Assembly (NCBI GenBank): GCA_963930645.1
Contig: OZ005648.1
Location: 271,943,830-272,007,829 of the forward strand
Direction of reading: 5' to 3'
DNA: 64,000 nt
Source of the DNA: Salticus scenicus
Taxonomy: Eukaryota; Arthropoda; Arachnida; Araneae; Salticidae
Positions 11,006 through 23,639 of this stretch are shown in pieces (positions within the stretch are counted from its first letter, which is position 1; every line of letters begins with the position of its first letter). The notes beneath the pieces were generated by a model. The model was not told the DNA's origin. It worked only from the letters and a program-made list of their open reading frames with translations, and did no database searches. The position numbers were made by a program, and so were the translations under genes.

Positions 11006-12189
11006 TCATATCACTTTTCACTCTGGAAACTGTTTTATTTGCTTTTTAGGATTATCTACATGTTATAAATGACAACGTTTGTGTGTGTGTGTTGGTCTCT
11101 TTGTAGGTAAGTGGCTCTTCGCAGAGCTACGGAATTTTGCATGGAGATCCATTTTGACTTTCCCTGTTGCACCTCAAAGCCTAATTTTTGAATTTTGAAT
11201 TAATTAAAATATGAAAATGAAAACATTATATTAGCTTTAAAGCATATTCAGTTGATGCCAAAAAAGTTACGCCTTCATCTCCCCACCCCCCTTGACAAAA
11301 TATATATATATATGTATATATATATACATGTGAATACTAAAAATTTATCAAAAATTAAATTTATCCATGCATCTGACAAAATTGATGTCATTACAACTTT
11401 AAATAATTTATACGTATTCATAAAATAGTATTTCAATTATATCATTCATAAATAAATATATATGTTCTTTTTATGTTTTTTTTTTTTTTTTTTTTTTGGG
11501 GGGGGGGGGAGAAAAATTAATGTGTAATAATTTGGATTTTATTGAAGCTGTACATTTAGTGAAACATTTTATTACTTTCTGTTTGTTCCATGCTATTTTC
11601 CTTTCCTCAGTTTTAACATTTGAAAAAATTTGACACCTAAGATGCTGAGATTTAAATCTTATGCATACCTAAAACCTACATTTAGTACATATATATTAAA
11701 ATAAATAAATCAAAATAAAATATTTAAAATACGAAGTAACTAGGTCTCTCTAAAATATGGTGCTAAAACTAAAATGTTCAGTAAATACTGAGATATAGTG
11801 ATTTGCAAACATGGTGTTCTTGAATAATAGCAGTGCCACCTGTTGTCCATTAAGCACCTAAATTGAAATGTCCGGTTAATTTTTCAAATGCAAGCAGTGG
11901 GGACCTTAAACCATAATAGTGAAGGCAAAGAAGATTCTGCTGAAGGCAGTAGGGACTCAAAGTGATGTTTTAAGTGATTTCATTGAAATTTATTTTTAGC
12001 TATTATTTATAAAGATATGTAAAATATAGTAATTACTATTATTATTTTTTAATGTTTTTAAATATAGGAAATATTTGTTATATTTTTTAAATATAACAAA
12101 TCAAGAAAGTAAATAATAAAATAAATGAGAGGGGGGGGGGAAGAAAACTTGTTACAAATTAAGCTTGCATTTAAATATTATGTAAAAGA
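11006..12189. other. Intergenic DNA; no gene
   Basis: AT-rich DNA with a T-run followed by a G-run near 11477-11509, a TA microsatellite near 11300 and a GT stretch near 11083. Nothing encodes a recognisable protein. Confidence 0.6.
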
Positions 12190-12985
12190 TGCCATTTTTA
12201 TTTATTTCATTGGAAGTATTGTAATTCCGATTTGCGAAATGGATTTTGTATCTCATGTAGCTCAAAAATGAATAGTCGTAGAATGTTGCAAATTTATATT
12301 TTTAACTGTCATAAAGTTAAGTTATACGCCTCTAACTTTGTCTTGATACGAGCTCTCCTTTTAAAGATATCTATGATTTTACACAGTTTTTCGTGACGTG
12401 TGTATGTGTGTGTATGTGTATCTTGCATAACTCAAAAACGGTTGGACATAGAATCCTGCAAGTTCATATGTGGGTTTGTTATGACATCTAGTTGTATATC
12501 TCCCTTTTTAGTCTTTCTTTAACGTTCTGTTTTGGAGATATTTATGAAAATTATATTCATAATGACCAAATATGCCAAATTTTTGGCCATTATATAGGAC
12601 CTATTGTCATACAGATTTCAACAGAAGCTAGTGATGGAGCCCGTAATGATATTTATTAAAGTTGTTGACATTTTTGTATGTAAAAAATAGTTTGTCAAGA
12701 CACAAGCAGGTTTTAGTCTATGAATACCCTTTATTTAATGAATATTCTGAAAACAGTTGAATAAAACTGTTTTTCACATCACAAAAATTGATAATCAATG
12801 AATATTCTCGAAGCTGTCTAACAAAACAGTCATTCATACCACAAAAGTCAAGTAAACATCATTCAACATAACATAGAGCAGGAATATACTCTAATTCAAG
12901 AGCAATGATCAATCACTCAGTTTGAAACCTGAATAGAATTTGAATTCATCAAGAGTCTTGTCACCTCTGTGGCAGAATATTTTTA
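12190..12985 (+). repeat. Dispersed repeat family D, forward copy
   Basis: About 790 bp that reappears in inverse orientation at about 31790-32585 with clear stretch-by-stretch similarity. Shared landmarks include GTAGAATGTTGCAAATTTATAT, TTTTTCGTGAC, GTTATGACATCTAGTTG, and near the end TTTATTTAATGAATATTC and AAACAGTTGAATAAAA. Neither copy encodes a protein. The limits are where similarity fades, not true termini. Confidence 0.7.
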
Positions 12986-13091
12986 TGCTTTCTGCAGCAA
13001 ACCTTTTCTGAAAGACAGTGTTATTTAATAGCAACATATTCTCTCATTTATGCGTACTATGTATGTTTAATTATGAAGATATTAATAATAC

Positions 13092-13317
13092 CAGGGGCGA
13101 AGTGAGGTTCAGAAAACTCTTGGAAGCACCGAAGAGACATGCTTCCAAAAGCAGAGGGAGAATCAATTCAGCTTTTTGCCGACACAAGAATGGATCTGAT
13201 AGACGAGAAACCCAAAATACTGTTTTATTTTTTCTATCTAAAATAATGAAATAGTTGTATTAAAACTTAAATAAGGGAAATGCCGCGTCCATCGCTTTCA
13301 TGGATGCTTCGCCACTG
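13092..13317. mobile_element. hAT MITE (226 bp) with 8 bp duplication
   Basis: Inverted ends CAGGGGCGAAG and CTTCGCCACTG are flanked by AATAATAC (left) and AATAACAC (right), an 8 bp target-site duplication with one mismatch. C-A-G-(G/T)-G-G ends with 8 bp duplications define hAT insertions. An open frame crosses it by chance and shows no transposase features. Confidence 0.8.
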
Positions 13318-16300
13318 AATAACACTAATATACTGTAGAAGAACTCTTAAATATAAGACACAAGCTTCTGTTTTCTACTAAAATTTGTAAATATCTTTAA
13401 TTATTATGAGCAAATCTTTCTGCAAGTGACAACTGCTTTTCTATGACAATGTTGCTATGTCGCCTAAATTCTGCCACAGGGCCTGTCACTAGTGAAATTT
13501 GTTCTCTGCAGTGTATATAATCCTATTATCAAGACTTTTGTGGTTGGAGTAATAGTTTTCTTTGCTTGTTTTTTGAAGTGTACATGGACTGGAACCTGCC
13601 TGTTTACTTAAGAAGCAGTTACCACATACAAAGATGTTAATGTTTTTGTAACAATATGTATATTTCAATGGGTGTATAAAGAAGTCATGTGGTATATGCA
13701 TCAGATTTTTTATTTTAATTACAAATTTCTTAATAATTTTGAGTTATTTAATGAGTTCAAAGAATTAAATTAAATCATATTTATCTGTAATTCTTGATTA
13801 CAAAACACCAGCTTCATATTAAAATATCTTTCTGAAATTTGTTAGCTATATATATATTTAAATATATCTAAACTCTGAATGTTCATGCTTTCCATAAGTC
13901 CAGTTAGAGACCTTATTGCCTAATGGTGCTGTCCGTTTTCACCACTGAACCAGATGTTTGCTTTACCACACAATACATAGTAGATCTATATTCTTATTTT
14001 GTGTTGTTTGAATGTAAGAAATTTTCCTACTGTTCTGTTAGTTTTAAATGCAGCATTATTAAGTTTACTTTATTGTGCATAAAAAATTACTTGTGTTTAT
14101 TATTTCATTTTTCTTTCTTAAATAAACATTTAAAACAAATTTTTAAAACAAATAAGCAACTATTATTTTTATTTATTTATTTTATAGATATGCCATTTCT
14201 GTCAATTTTCTTTGAAAAGGAAAATAACTCTCTTCAAGGAAGTCTTTTGACCATTTCCTTCTTTTCTGTGATTAATTGAGATTTCTGTATCATGAGATCT
14301 TTGCTATTTTTCATTTATTTGTGAAGTAGTATCTCCTATATTTTCTTCTACAAACATTTTTTAATGGACTGTGTATAGCAATAGGATGATACATATAATT
14401 ACAGAATTTCTCTACAACTGTTATGTTTGCTCTAATTTATATAATGTTTCTGTATATAGTTAATAATGAATATTTTTTAATGTAAATAGGAGTGTAAGTG
14501 TTAAGAGAACCAATGGTTGCAAATTTAAAAGAAATGTGTTTGAATTTGTTATTGATTTGTCTTCTGAGATTTATTGTTATTTTTATTTATAATTAGAGGT
14601 AGAAAAATCTTCGCTGTTTAAACTTGTGTATTACAGTAGGATTAAAGACAGTGGAAAGTTCTTTTTTTTTTTTCCCACCAAATGTTCTGTAAGACAAAAT
14701 ATTTTCTGTATAATTAAATTGTTGAAGATATAATATGTTAAATAAAATAAAATCTTATCCAAACTCTAAGTCTATTTCACTATTTAACGTTCATAGTTCT
14801 TCATTCTATTAAACTTATAATTGATTTAATATTTTTAACTACCTAATCTGTAGCTATTATTGTTATGAACAACTTAGTAGCAACATTTCATTTTTAGTAT
14901 TGTACCCTTTGCAATTACTTTAATCAGTTCTAATGGTTTTTCATTATGCTTGTATATGTATTTGGGTTAAATGTTATTGGTCAAAGGTAATTTTTGATTC
15001 ACTAACTAGCTTAGTAATTAGGTAAATCTTATCACAGGAGAATAATTATACATTATTCTATTCAATAATGAAATAAAAAGTTATTTTTCTGTAGATCTTT
15101 TAGTATTTTAATAATTCTTCAAATTATTTGTTCTCACAATTAACTTTCAATGTTTTCTTAACACTTAATCATGTAATTTTGATTTCAATATAGTTGTTTG
15201 TTGAAGATAAATTTTAAAAATTTTAAGTTCTAGGATTTAGATTTGTTATGTTTAATAGCTTTTGTTTAATTATAAATTTGCAATCAAATAAAATTTTATT
15301 TGTTGTTAAAAAAAAAAAAAAAAAACCTTGTGATAAATCAAATTTGTTGATTTTTTGCTTTAAAAAATGAAAAATACATAAATAATAATAATAATAAAGG
15401 CAGAGATTTTTTGCTTATTGAGAAGAGAAAATTAACATCTTTGCTTAAATTTTTATTTTGATATTTTAATAAAAGCAACAAATTTGAAATTTTTGGTTTA
15501 ATGAAATGTATTGTCTAAATTTATATTTGTATTTATATACTATGTTCTAAAAATGTATTTGTTATTAATAAAAATAATCATCTTATGACCATCATTTTTT
15601 CTCATACAACAGTTACAAGATATTGATTTATGACTAACGACTAACAACTTTGATTAGTTCTGTTCTTCTTATTTATTTATTTATTTATTTTTTTTTTTTT
15701 CAGCAATCTAAAAAACACAAAATATTTTAAATTTTGCTACTCTAATTTTATTAGTTTGCCTTTTTATATATTTCAAAAATTTTTGTTGATAAAACGTTAT
15801 ATGTTACGCATCTGTAATTATTTTCTCTCACATGATAATTTTATTTTACTATGAAATATAAATAAAAAATAATACTTTTATATGTATGACTTCAAATTTA
15901 TTTATTTTTAATACATTTTATAAGTCAGTTGTAGCAAAGAATGCTATAAATACCATGCTGGTCAACAAATTTTGATGAAGTTTGTTTTTCTAAATCCATT
16001 CAGATAAGCTTTTTTACATTTTTGTGACCATAAAAGAACAAAATATTACCACATCACTAAATAATTAGCTCTAGTATGTGAAAATAGATATGTGGGTAAT
16101 GAAATTAATGAAATACACAATTCACAGTTTCAAAGAAATATTTATAAAATCCTCCAACACTTTTATTGAAAATTTTGATCACAAATTATCACTAGCAGGG
16201 CTAATGTGTATAAGAAGTGATTAAATTATTACATTTATGTTGCCGTTTCATTTTTCTGAGAATGCCTGAGGGGTTATTTGAATAGGTTATATATATTCCT

Positions 16301-17862
16301 TATAAGAACTCTTTGCTGATAAAATTGGTTGTATCAAACAAAAATAAGTGCTATTTCTGTATAAATTTTATATTTAAAAAAAAAAAAAAGTCTATTGAAT
16401 GATTTTTTTTCTTTTTCAAATTATGCATGTTACTGGCACAAATGTTGCAAACAATATGAGGTAATTTCTGATTTAACAACAAAAATAATGATTATACGCT
16501 GATTTGATCAGTGGTATCATGGCCACTCTCTGATTAGAGATGGTTAGTTTCCCCACAAACATAGCAAGTGTCACAGAAATTTCTCACAAACTCAGGGATT
16601 CTAAAACAAGAAATAAATAATATCAAGCTGTAAACCAACAATAACAAGATATATTAATTGTAAATGTACTTTTATATAATTTAGTCAAGCATCATTTGTT
16701 TTATAACTTGAATTTTTTTCTTAGCTTTTACTTGTGTGAATTGATTTTTTCATTCTGCAATATTTACTGCATTATAAATCCATTTTCAATGTTTATAAAA
16801 CGAAATTTTTCTATTATCATTTTCATTGTCAATAGCACTGAATCTGTGCAAATTCGCTATTTTATTAAATTTACAATTTTGTTATTGTACTTTGTCTCTG
16901 TAACAGTCAAAGAAAGACACTTCATGCTTCATTTCCATTAAATTCGTTCATTTTTAATTCATTTTAAATTAAAGCTTTTTATCTTTAAAAGTAATTTTTT
17001 AGTTCTGAGAGGACATTATGAAATTTCAGTGTGAAATTACATTTTTACATTATTAATAACCAGAAATTTCAGGAAGGATATTTTGGTATTCCAGGAAAAG
17101 GTCTCCTCTCTGGATCTTCTCAAATGAGTTTGTCATTGCTCTGTGCCATTTTAAATTTTTTTTAAAATTATTTTTAGAGTACATTAAGAGTCTTAAATGT
17201 ATTTCTTAATTGAAAGCATATGACCAAGAATGATGCCTGTAGATCATTATTTGGACAATATAAGATTGCTATATTGAGAGAAACTGTCAGAAGAAAAAGA
17301 AAACATTTTTTTATGAGTTGAAAAGTTAGAAAAGCTATTTGCATGATACAATGGATATATGTTTTTAATTAACTGAAAAAGTTGAATCAACTGGAGAAAT
17401 AATAAATATAATTTTCCTATCAATGACTTTTTATGCTGAAGAAAAGAAATCTAAATTTGAGTATTTTGATGTCAATGAAAAGCCAAATGATATGAAATTT
17501 TAATGAATTAGAATAAATTATTTCTTTGCTAGTTCTTAGCAAAATGATAAGTATTTAAAACATTTTAATCATAAACTTATATTTGTAAGGGTTTTCACCA
17601 ATGTTCTGCTGACATTAAAAAATCTAAGTAAAAAAAAAAAGAAAAAAATAATTTTGAATATACTTTCAGAAAATTAAATTTCATTTGGTTGTAAAATCTT
17701 TATGAAAATTGTTTTACAAAATATTTCTTTCATTTTTGCATTCGATTTTGTGTATCATTCTGAATTCAAATATTAGCTTTTTTAAACTTTTAAAACTTTC
17801 ATGATAAACTTATTTTCAATTTTCAAATAATTAAAACAATCTATATTTTATCGTTACGAACA
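13318..17862. other. Intergenic DNA; no gene
   Basis: This is 4.5 kb of AT-rich DNA with poly-A or poly-T runs (for example 15309-15325) and short ATT repeats (15380-15396). An open frame at 13923-14279 was judged non-coding because of its skewed composition and lack of domains. It separates the convergent SCAMP and zinc-finger genes. Confidence 0.6.
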
Positions 17863-17897
17863 TTTTCACTCTCGCCGTTCTGAGGCTTCATCAGGCA
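17863..17897 (-). repeat. Hammerhead-core-like hairpin
   Basis: On the minus strand the sequence reads CCTGATGAAGCCTCAGAACG followed by GCGAGAGTGAAAA. The pattern CTGATGA, one base, short stem (GCC/GGC), then a G-A-rich segment resembles the catalytic-core layout found at Penelope-like element ends. The terminal GAAA is displaced here, so catalysis is doubtful. Confidence 0.3.
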
Positions 17898-17908
17898 AGT
17901 TGTTTCCC

Positions 17909-18797
17909 TTTTTGATGTTCACAGAGACTTCATTCTTGACTTTTCTTGAAGTTGGATCCAGGGACCAATTTAATCACTTGGAGGCCCAGGGCACTCATAT
18001 TCAATGGGCCCCTTTTCCTTTTACTTTAATATTACAACAAACACAAAACAAACCACATATTTTTAATTCATCCGTCTAAAAATTCTCTTCACTATTCATT
18101 TTATTGGTAAGAGTAAGGCTTAACTAGATCCGATGCTTGTCTATCGAATCAACGTACATCGGCACTGCGGTGCAAGTCTCGGTTTTAGTTAGCCTTAGTA
18201 AAAGAATTTGGAATGTAGTATCGTAGTCTGTAGTTGTATTTGCTTTTACCGAAAATATTGCAATTTTTTCAATGAGCTGATAATTTCCCTGAAAGATTGT
18301 ACCGCCGGTTTATAAACAGCACAGTAATACCATCCATCCATTGACGAAAAAACAAAAAATAACGATCATTATAGCAAAATTTGGCAACTTTTCATTTTAA
18401 CTATTTTTTTTAATGTATGACGGAATTTCTTGGAGGCCCTCTGAGTGTGAGGGCCCAGGGCACGTGCCTCTAATGCCCTGCCTTAAATCAGGCACTGGTT
18501 GGATCATATTATTACGGGCAATTAAAGTAGTAATTACCTCCACGGTTTCACGTCAGAATGCATAAGCATGTTTTTCATAATTTGCTAATTTTTTGGGCCT
18601 ATTAAAGTTAATTTTAAGGTTTGATTTTTGATTTTTGAAAAAGATGCTTACACGTGGCGACTTCAAACTGTGGAAATAATCACTAATGTAACTGCCTGTA
18701 ATCGATATAATACAACTTTTGTGGACACAAAGTGGCGTGAAATGCTGCTAAAAAGAAAAAGAAAAGTCAAGAATCAAGTCTCTGTGAACATCAAAAA
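17909..18797. mobile_element. Long-inverted-repeat element, interrupted by hAT MITE
   Basis: TTTTTGATGTTCACAGAGAC at 17910 is matched in inverse at the right end (18757-18797). The similarity resumes further in (CCTCCACGGTTT against CCACAGTTT inverted), so the arms are imperfect and long. A hAT MITE sits in the left part. No reading frame is present. Confidence 0.6.
17959..18497. mobile_element. hAT MITE (539 bp), perfect 8 bp duplication
   Basis: The ends CAGGGACCAATTTAATCAC and, inverted, CAGTGCCTGATTTAAGGC form terminal repeats. GTTGGATC occurs immediately before (17951-17958) and after (18498-18505), a perfect 8 bp target-site duplication. GGGCCC-rich subterminal stretches are typical of this hAT group. 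It is nonautonomous and is younger than the element it interrupts. Confidence 0.9.
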
Positions 18798-20506
18798 TTT
18801 TAATTAAAAATCTGAAACTTCTTTTAGATTTCAGTATCTTATCATATTTTCAAGACCTGTAGGTGTGATTGTCTAAAATCTAATACACAAAATATTTTAA
18901 CATCTCTTCAACGATTTTATCAAATTTCATGTTTTTAATTTAGAAAAATAAAATTTTAGAAAATGTATTTCTTTTCACAAACAGATGAACAATCTGTAAA
19001 AGTGGGAGGGGGAATGTTGAAAAAATATTTTAGATATTTATCTTTGATGTATTTTTGGATATGTCTTAAGGAATGAAAACCAATTTAGACACTTTAGAAA
19101 TCTACCATTTTCTTAAGAGGATTGGGGTCTTGTAAGGTGTATCAGTATAAAATTATGAATGCAAAAGATTAAAACTCACTTCTAGTATATCTAAGTTCTT
19201 TTGAGTGTTTCTGTAAATGCTGTATTGTCAAAAAATTTACCAAAGTAATGATGTGGAAAGATGATGAATGAATAATTTTTAAACAAATATATAAATTGAA
19301 AAACAATCATTGTTCTTTATGAATGCTGTACTCATCATTTAAATGAAAATATGTTAATGTGAGTCTCGATAGCATATATCAGTTTTGATTTGTTTGCAGC
19401 AAATTGATTGTAAAATACATTCAAAATACATTTAAATGTATTTTACCATCAATTAACCAGTTAAAAAATTACTAGTCTTTAACAAGTCAAAAAATATTAG
19501 TGACTAGTTTTAACCAGTCAAAAATTTATTGGTTAAAGACTAATATATCTAAAGCATTTTTGTGTCCCTTTAAATAAAAAATAATTGCTACAGACAGAAT
19601 TTTTAATAAAAAATATGCTGTAATGAACTTCAAAAACATCTATTGATATTGCACCAATTCAAATATATTTATTAGAATTGACAGTCAGGCACATAAATTT
19701 CAAACACTGTGGTAAAGAGTTTTCAATAATGTTGAAAAGTTTATCTCATCTAACATAGATAATTTTCTTAAATTTTAGCATATTTTATTGTGATTTCCTT
19801 GGAATTTAGATTCAAATAAATAAATACAGTTTTATTTAATGTTATATTTAACTGTGCATATTCATAAGTTCTCCTAGTTGCATGGCTGTGGTAGCTCATA
19901 AAAAAGACCACCAGAAAAAATCACATTGGATTATGTCTGGTGGCCCAACGTTATTTAGGGATGAACATTTAAAGGGGGTGGGGGGGGATTGAAACATCTA
20001 TTTATTCTGTCATGGTCAATCCAATGATTATGAATCACAATGACGAGACGAGGAATTCATGCACTTCCAGTGTGGAGGCACAGGAGAAAAAAAATATATA
20101 TATATTTAAATTGTTACCCTTTTAATCCAGGTATATCTCTGTTTGAAAATGGATTTATTAGTCTTTTAAAATATCACACTTCTTTTTTAACCCTGTTTAA
20201 CTACATATTCCAGTTACTTCCTATTTTAGTACTTTGTACTTAATGTTATTTCTTAAACCAGTGCACATGCATATAACTGAAGCTTCATATAACAATTCCG
20301 TAATTTCATGATGTGCTATAATAAAAAAGCAGATTTCTTATATATTTTTTTTATTTTGAATAAACTGAATGCTACATAAATTCAATCAAATTTATTATGT
20401 GCATGCAGAGGTGCTTGTTTCATTTCTAAAATTTTTACATGAAATATTTTATGAAATCTCTCCTAAAATATTTTAATTTTGAAATTGTTGAAGCTTAATA
20501 CAATTA
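18798..20506. other. No gene seen
   Basis: AT-rich DNA. A short internal repetition of TTAACCAGTCAAAAA-like words occurs near 19455-19535. No exon or element ends were recognised. It probably includes the 3' flank of the minus-strand zinc-finger gene. Confidence 0.55.
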
Positions 20507-20512
20507 TTTATT
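20507..20512 (-). terminator. First AATAAA after zinc-finger stop
   Basis: On the minus strand an AATAAA hexamer lies about 210 bp past the stop at 20721. It is a plausible polyadenylation signal, but chance hexamers are common in this composition. Confidence 0.35.
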
Positions 20513-20720
20513 TTTGTTACATTCAGAAGAAACTTAGATCCTTCAATTAAATTGTACTTTTGCTATCTGATAAAAATTTCTTTTGTTAATTTTAGAAAAC
20601 TTTGAGCTATTAAAACACCTCTGCTTGCATATTAAATCTCAAAAATCAAAATAGTTCATTTTTTAAAAGTCACTTGGCTGAATATCAGCTATGGTAAGCA
20701 AGAAATTCCACATTTGAGCC

Positions 20721-20902
20721 TTATACACCTTTATTGCTTCGGGGTCTTCTGTTGTTGCAAGAGGGTCCCTTGCAGCTGCGCTCGTGTATTTCTAGCCTAT
20801 CTGGAAAGAATGTGCGTGAGCAATGTGGGCATGGTACTAATTGCTGCAGATGACTTTCCCAAGCATTGTCTCCTAGTTCAATGAGGCTTGCTACATCGTC
20901 AT
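20721..20902 (-). CDS. ZNF474-like: ZNF474-like C2HC zinc-finger protein, last exon
   Basis: On the minus strand an ATTTTAG acceptor is followed by AT, which joins the G left by the exon at 38744-38921 to give a GAT codon. The frame then reads DDVASLIELGDNAWESHL, followed by LVPCPHCSRTFFPDRLEIH and ERSCKG, and stops at TAA (20721-20723) after 59 further codons. The zinc ligands are C-x2-C-x11-H-x3-C. The L-V-P-C-x-x-C-x-R-T-F-x-P-D-R-L signature is that of zf-C2HC_2 fingers in ZNF474/ZC2HC1 proteins. The exon has no Met and would be missed by an ATG-based search. Confidence 0.88.
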
Positions 20903-22110
20903 CTAAAATTTATAAAATATTTATATGTAATTCAAAGTCTTAGAAACTTTTAAAAAGGAAAAAAAAGGCTATTACTCAGAAAGTTTGTTTTAATTAATAT
21001 GTATAAAACATACTTTAAAGTAAGATATACAAAACATATTTAAATAGTTAAACATTGATATTTATTAAAATGGGAAATATATATATATATATATGTATAA
21101 GCATTTATACATGTATGACACACATCTTATTATGTAACAAACTTAATAAGAAGTAACTGTAATATTTTTGAATTTAATTGAAAACATTAAACTAGAAATT
21201 AAAATTACGCATTAGATTGTAACATTCTTTAGCTTTATATACACTCTAGATTAAGTTACATTGCTTCTTTTTCCAGTGTCATTCAAGACCTTTAAACAAG
21301 AACATACACAATATTATGTGTGTTTGTGTTTTGGGATTAAGGTGGATTGACTACACAAGGGTCTTAGGCTTGAGGTACACAATCTTGTACTTAAATATTA
21401 TTTATACAACTATACAATAACTTTGATTAAAATTCACTTTGATTAAAATTGGTTAGATGTCATTTTGAAACTTTTTAATGGACTAAGAAAGTTTTCTTAG
21501 TGAATATCTTCTTGAAAATTTTAAAATACTGGTTGACCCAGAAGTCCAGATATGTATTTTAAAAATTCATAAAAATTGAAGATATTGATATATTTTAGTA
21601 TTTTGTGTGCATAAAACACATTCTGTCTAAAAGGAATTTTTGTTTAGTGAAGAAAGAACATTTCCATTGGAGAGCGCTGCACACAAAAATCACAAAATAT
21701 CCTAGAAAACTTATTTTCACCCAGATCATGTTAATGAGCATATCACAACTTCTTTCAAGTGTCTGCCATCACCACAATGATGACCATATGATACTTTCTT
21801 CTGTGTCTTAAATTATAACAATTTAGTGATTCATTTAATTTTTAATATCTCAATTAAAAAAACCTTTTACAGGAAAGTCCATATAATAGGAAATATACGA
21901 GTATGAAAATAAACTGTTATTGCCCATTTCTAATTTTATAGGACTCTTATTTGTATAATTGTATATTTATTATTATTGCTTGTGTCCAGCACCCTCTGTC
22001 ATCAAGAACTATTTTTTTTTTTTAATCAAAAATACCCTTTTGAAAGAATACATTTTCTCATATTGCATTAAAATAACAAATGCTTCACTTTTTATAATTT
22101 TTACTTTCTT
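20903..22110. other. Intron of zinc-finger gene; no gene
   Basis: AT-rich DNA with TA microsatellites (about 21079-21094). Nothing coding was recognised. The intron runs from 20903 to 38743 on the minus-strand gene. Confidence 0.6.
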
Positions 22111-22111
22111 C

Positions 22112-22722
22112 TATATATAAGGTGATTCACTACCCAGTACAACAAACTTACAGGAGATGTAGAGGTCATTAACACGATTCGGAATCACTTAGCAACAAAG
22201 GGTTGGAAATACAATCCTACCGAGATAGGAGATTTTCTAGCCCCTTTATAATTGTTTAAAGACACGCCCAAATGGTTCTAATTTTTATTAATTTCAAGAT
22301 AATTGTGTTAAAATAAATATATGAATAACAGGTATTTTCGTTCAGCTGATATTTTTTAATACACTTTAAATAGTATGATGCTGGTTGATGCTTTCTAGTC
22401 CTCTAAAATAGCAAGAAAACAAGAAACGGGGCGTGGTCAGATCCTGTGGATTTTATGTGCACGAGAGTTAAAGGGTTAAGGGCTATTACAGGAAAACTGT
22501 CAATAGACACTGTCAGAGGTGTTAGGATGAACACTATGAATATATGGTGTTCGTGAAATGACATTTAAAGTCCAAAAGCCTAAATAATTATCCTTTAACA
22601 ACTCCCTGTATTTCATTACAGTTACATTTCCGACCCTGCATTGCTATGTGATTCCTAATCGTCTTTGTGCTCCTACATCTCGTATAAGTTTGTCCCACCG
22701 GTAGCGAATCACTCTGTATATA
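22112..22722. mobile_element. MITE with about 125 bp terminal inverted repeats
   Basis: The left end TATATAAGGTGATTCACTACC and the right end, inverted, TATATACAGAGTGATTCGC start similar arms. These continue through ACAAACTTA-, AGATGTAG- and GGAATCAC-TAGCAA-type words for about 125 bp before diverging. No transposase frame is present. TA-rich flanks hide any target-site duplication. Confidence 0.75.
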
Positions 22723-23639
22723 AGAATAAAGTATTGGTTTCATAAAAATTTTCGACCTCTGGTTTTTGTTGGATTTACATATTTGGAGATGTCCTGAACA
22801 TGATTTGGTCATTTTTAGAAAATGTCTGTCTGTGTGTATATTACAAATTTTGGGGACACTGTATCTGATGAACCAATGAAGGAAATTTAACCAAACTTGG
22901 TATTTAGTTGCACATTGATCTAAACTGGTGCTCATTATATTTTGGAATCAATCGCTCTTACAGGTGGAACCGTCGTGCTATTTTTTAATAATTTTGAATA
23001 TTGCAGTATAGGGTGAAATTTCTTATAAATGTACATAAATGAATAATTGTGAAATTAATATAATTTCTTGATAATCATAGTAATAAACTAGGGGGAAAAT
23101 AGTGTGCATGTAGGAGCATCGCCCCCCCCCCTCCCTTCGTGGGGTGTAAATTTTCAATAAGGGTATCTAAAAAAAAAAGTCAATAATTTTAAAACGAATG
23201 GTTGAACCAGAGACCTGTGATGATTTAAAACAAAGTACAGTAGAATCTCAATCCATCGTTTTTCATGGAGTGTATGAAAAAAAGCGATGAAAGCTGGAAA
23301 GCAATGAATGCGGGTTAAAATCAAAACACGAATAAAGCAATGTTTATGAATTATTTTAATGCATGGTTGTATAATGCAGTTTTACTATGGTTGTTTTGAA
23401 TACACACTATTATAATATAAATATTGTGTGTATTTTGTATATACTATCACTTACATGGGATTAAAAAAAGAAAAAAAGAATTCCATTCATATAGCCTGTA
23501 TGTTTAAAATAATAGTCATCATTTCAAGAAAATGTAATGTCATTTTTCTAAAAAAAAAAAAAAAAAAAAAAGGTTTTGTGAATGGGGAACATTTTCCCAC
23601 TAAAACCCATTGTTTACAAGATATCTAAGAAAAACTGAA

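Noticed and set aside
13923..14279. 118-codon open frame with hydrophobic stretches
   Set aside because: Phe/Leu/Lys-rich composition follows from AT-rich DNA. No conserved motif or splice partners are seen.
22588..22935. 115-codon minus-strand open frame
   Set aside because: It straddles the right arm of an inverted-repeat MITE and its flank and shows no domain.
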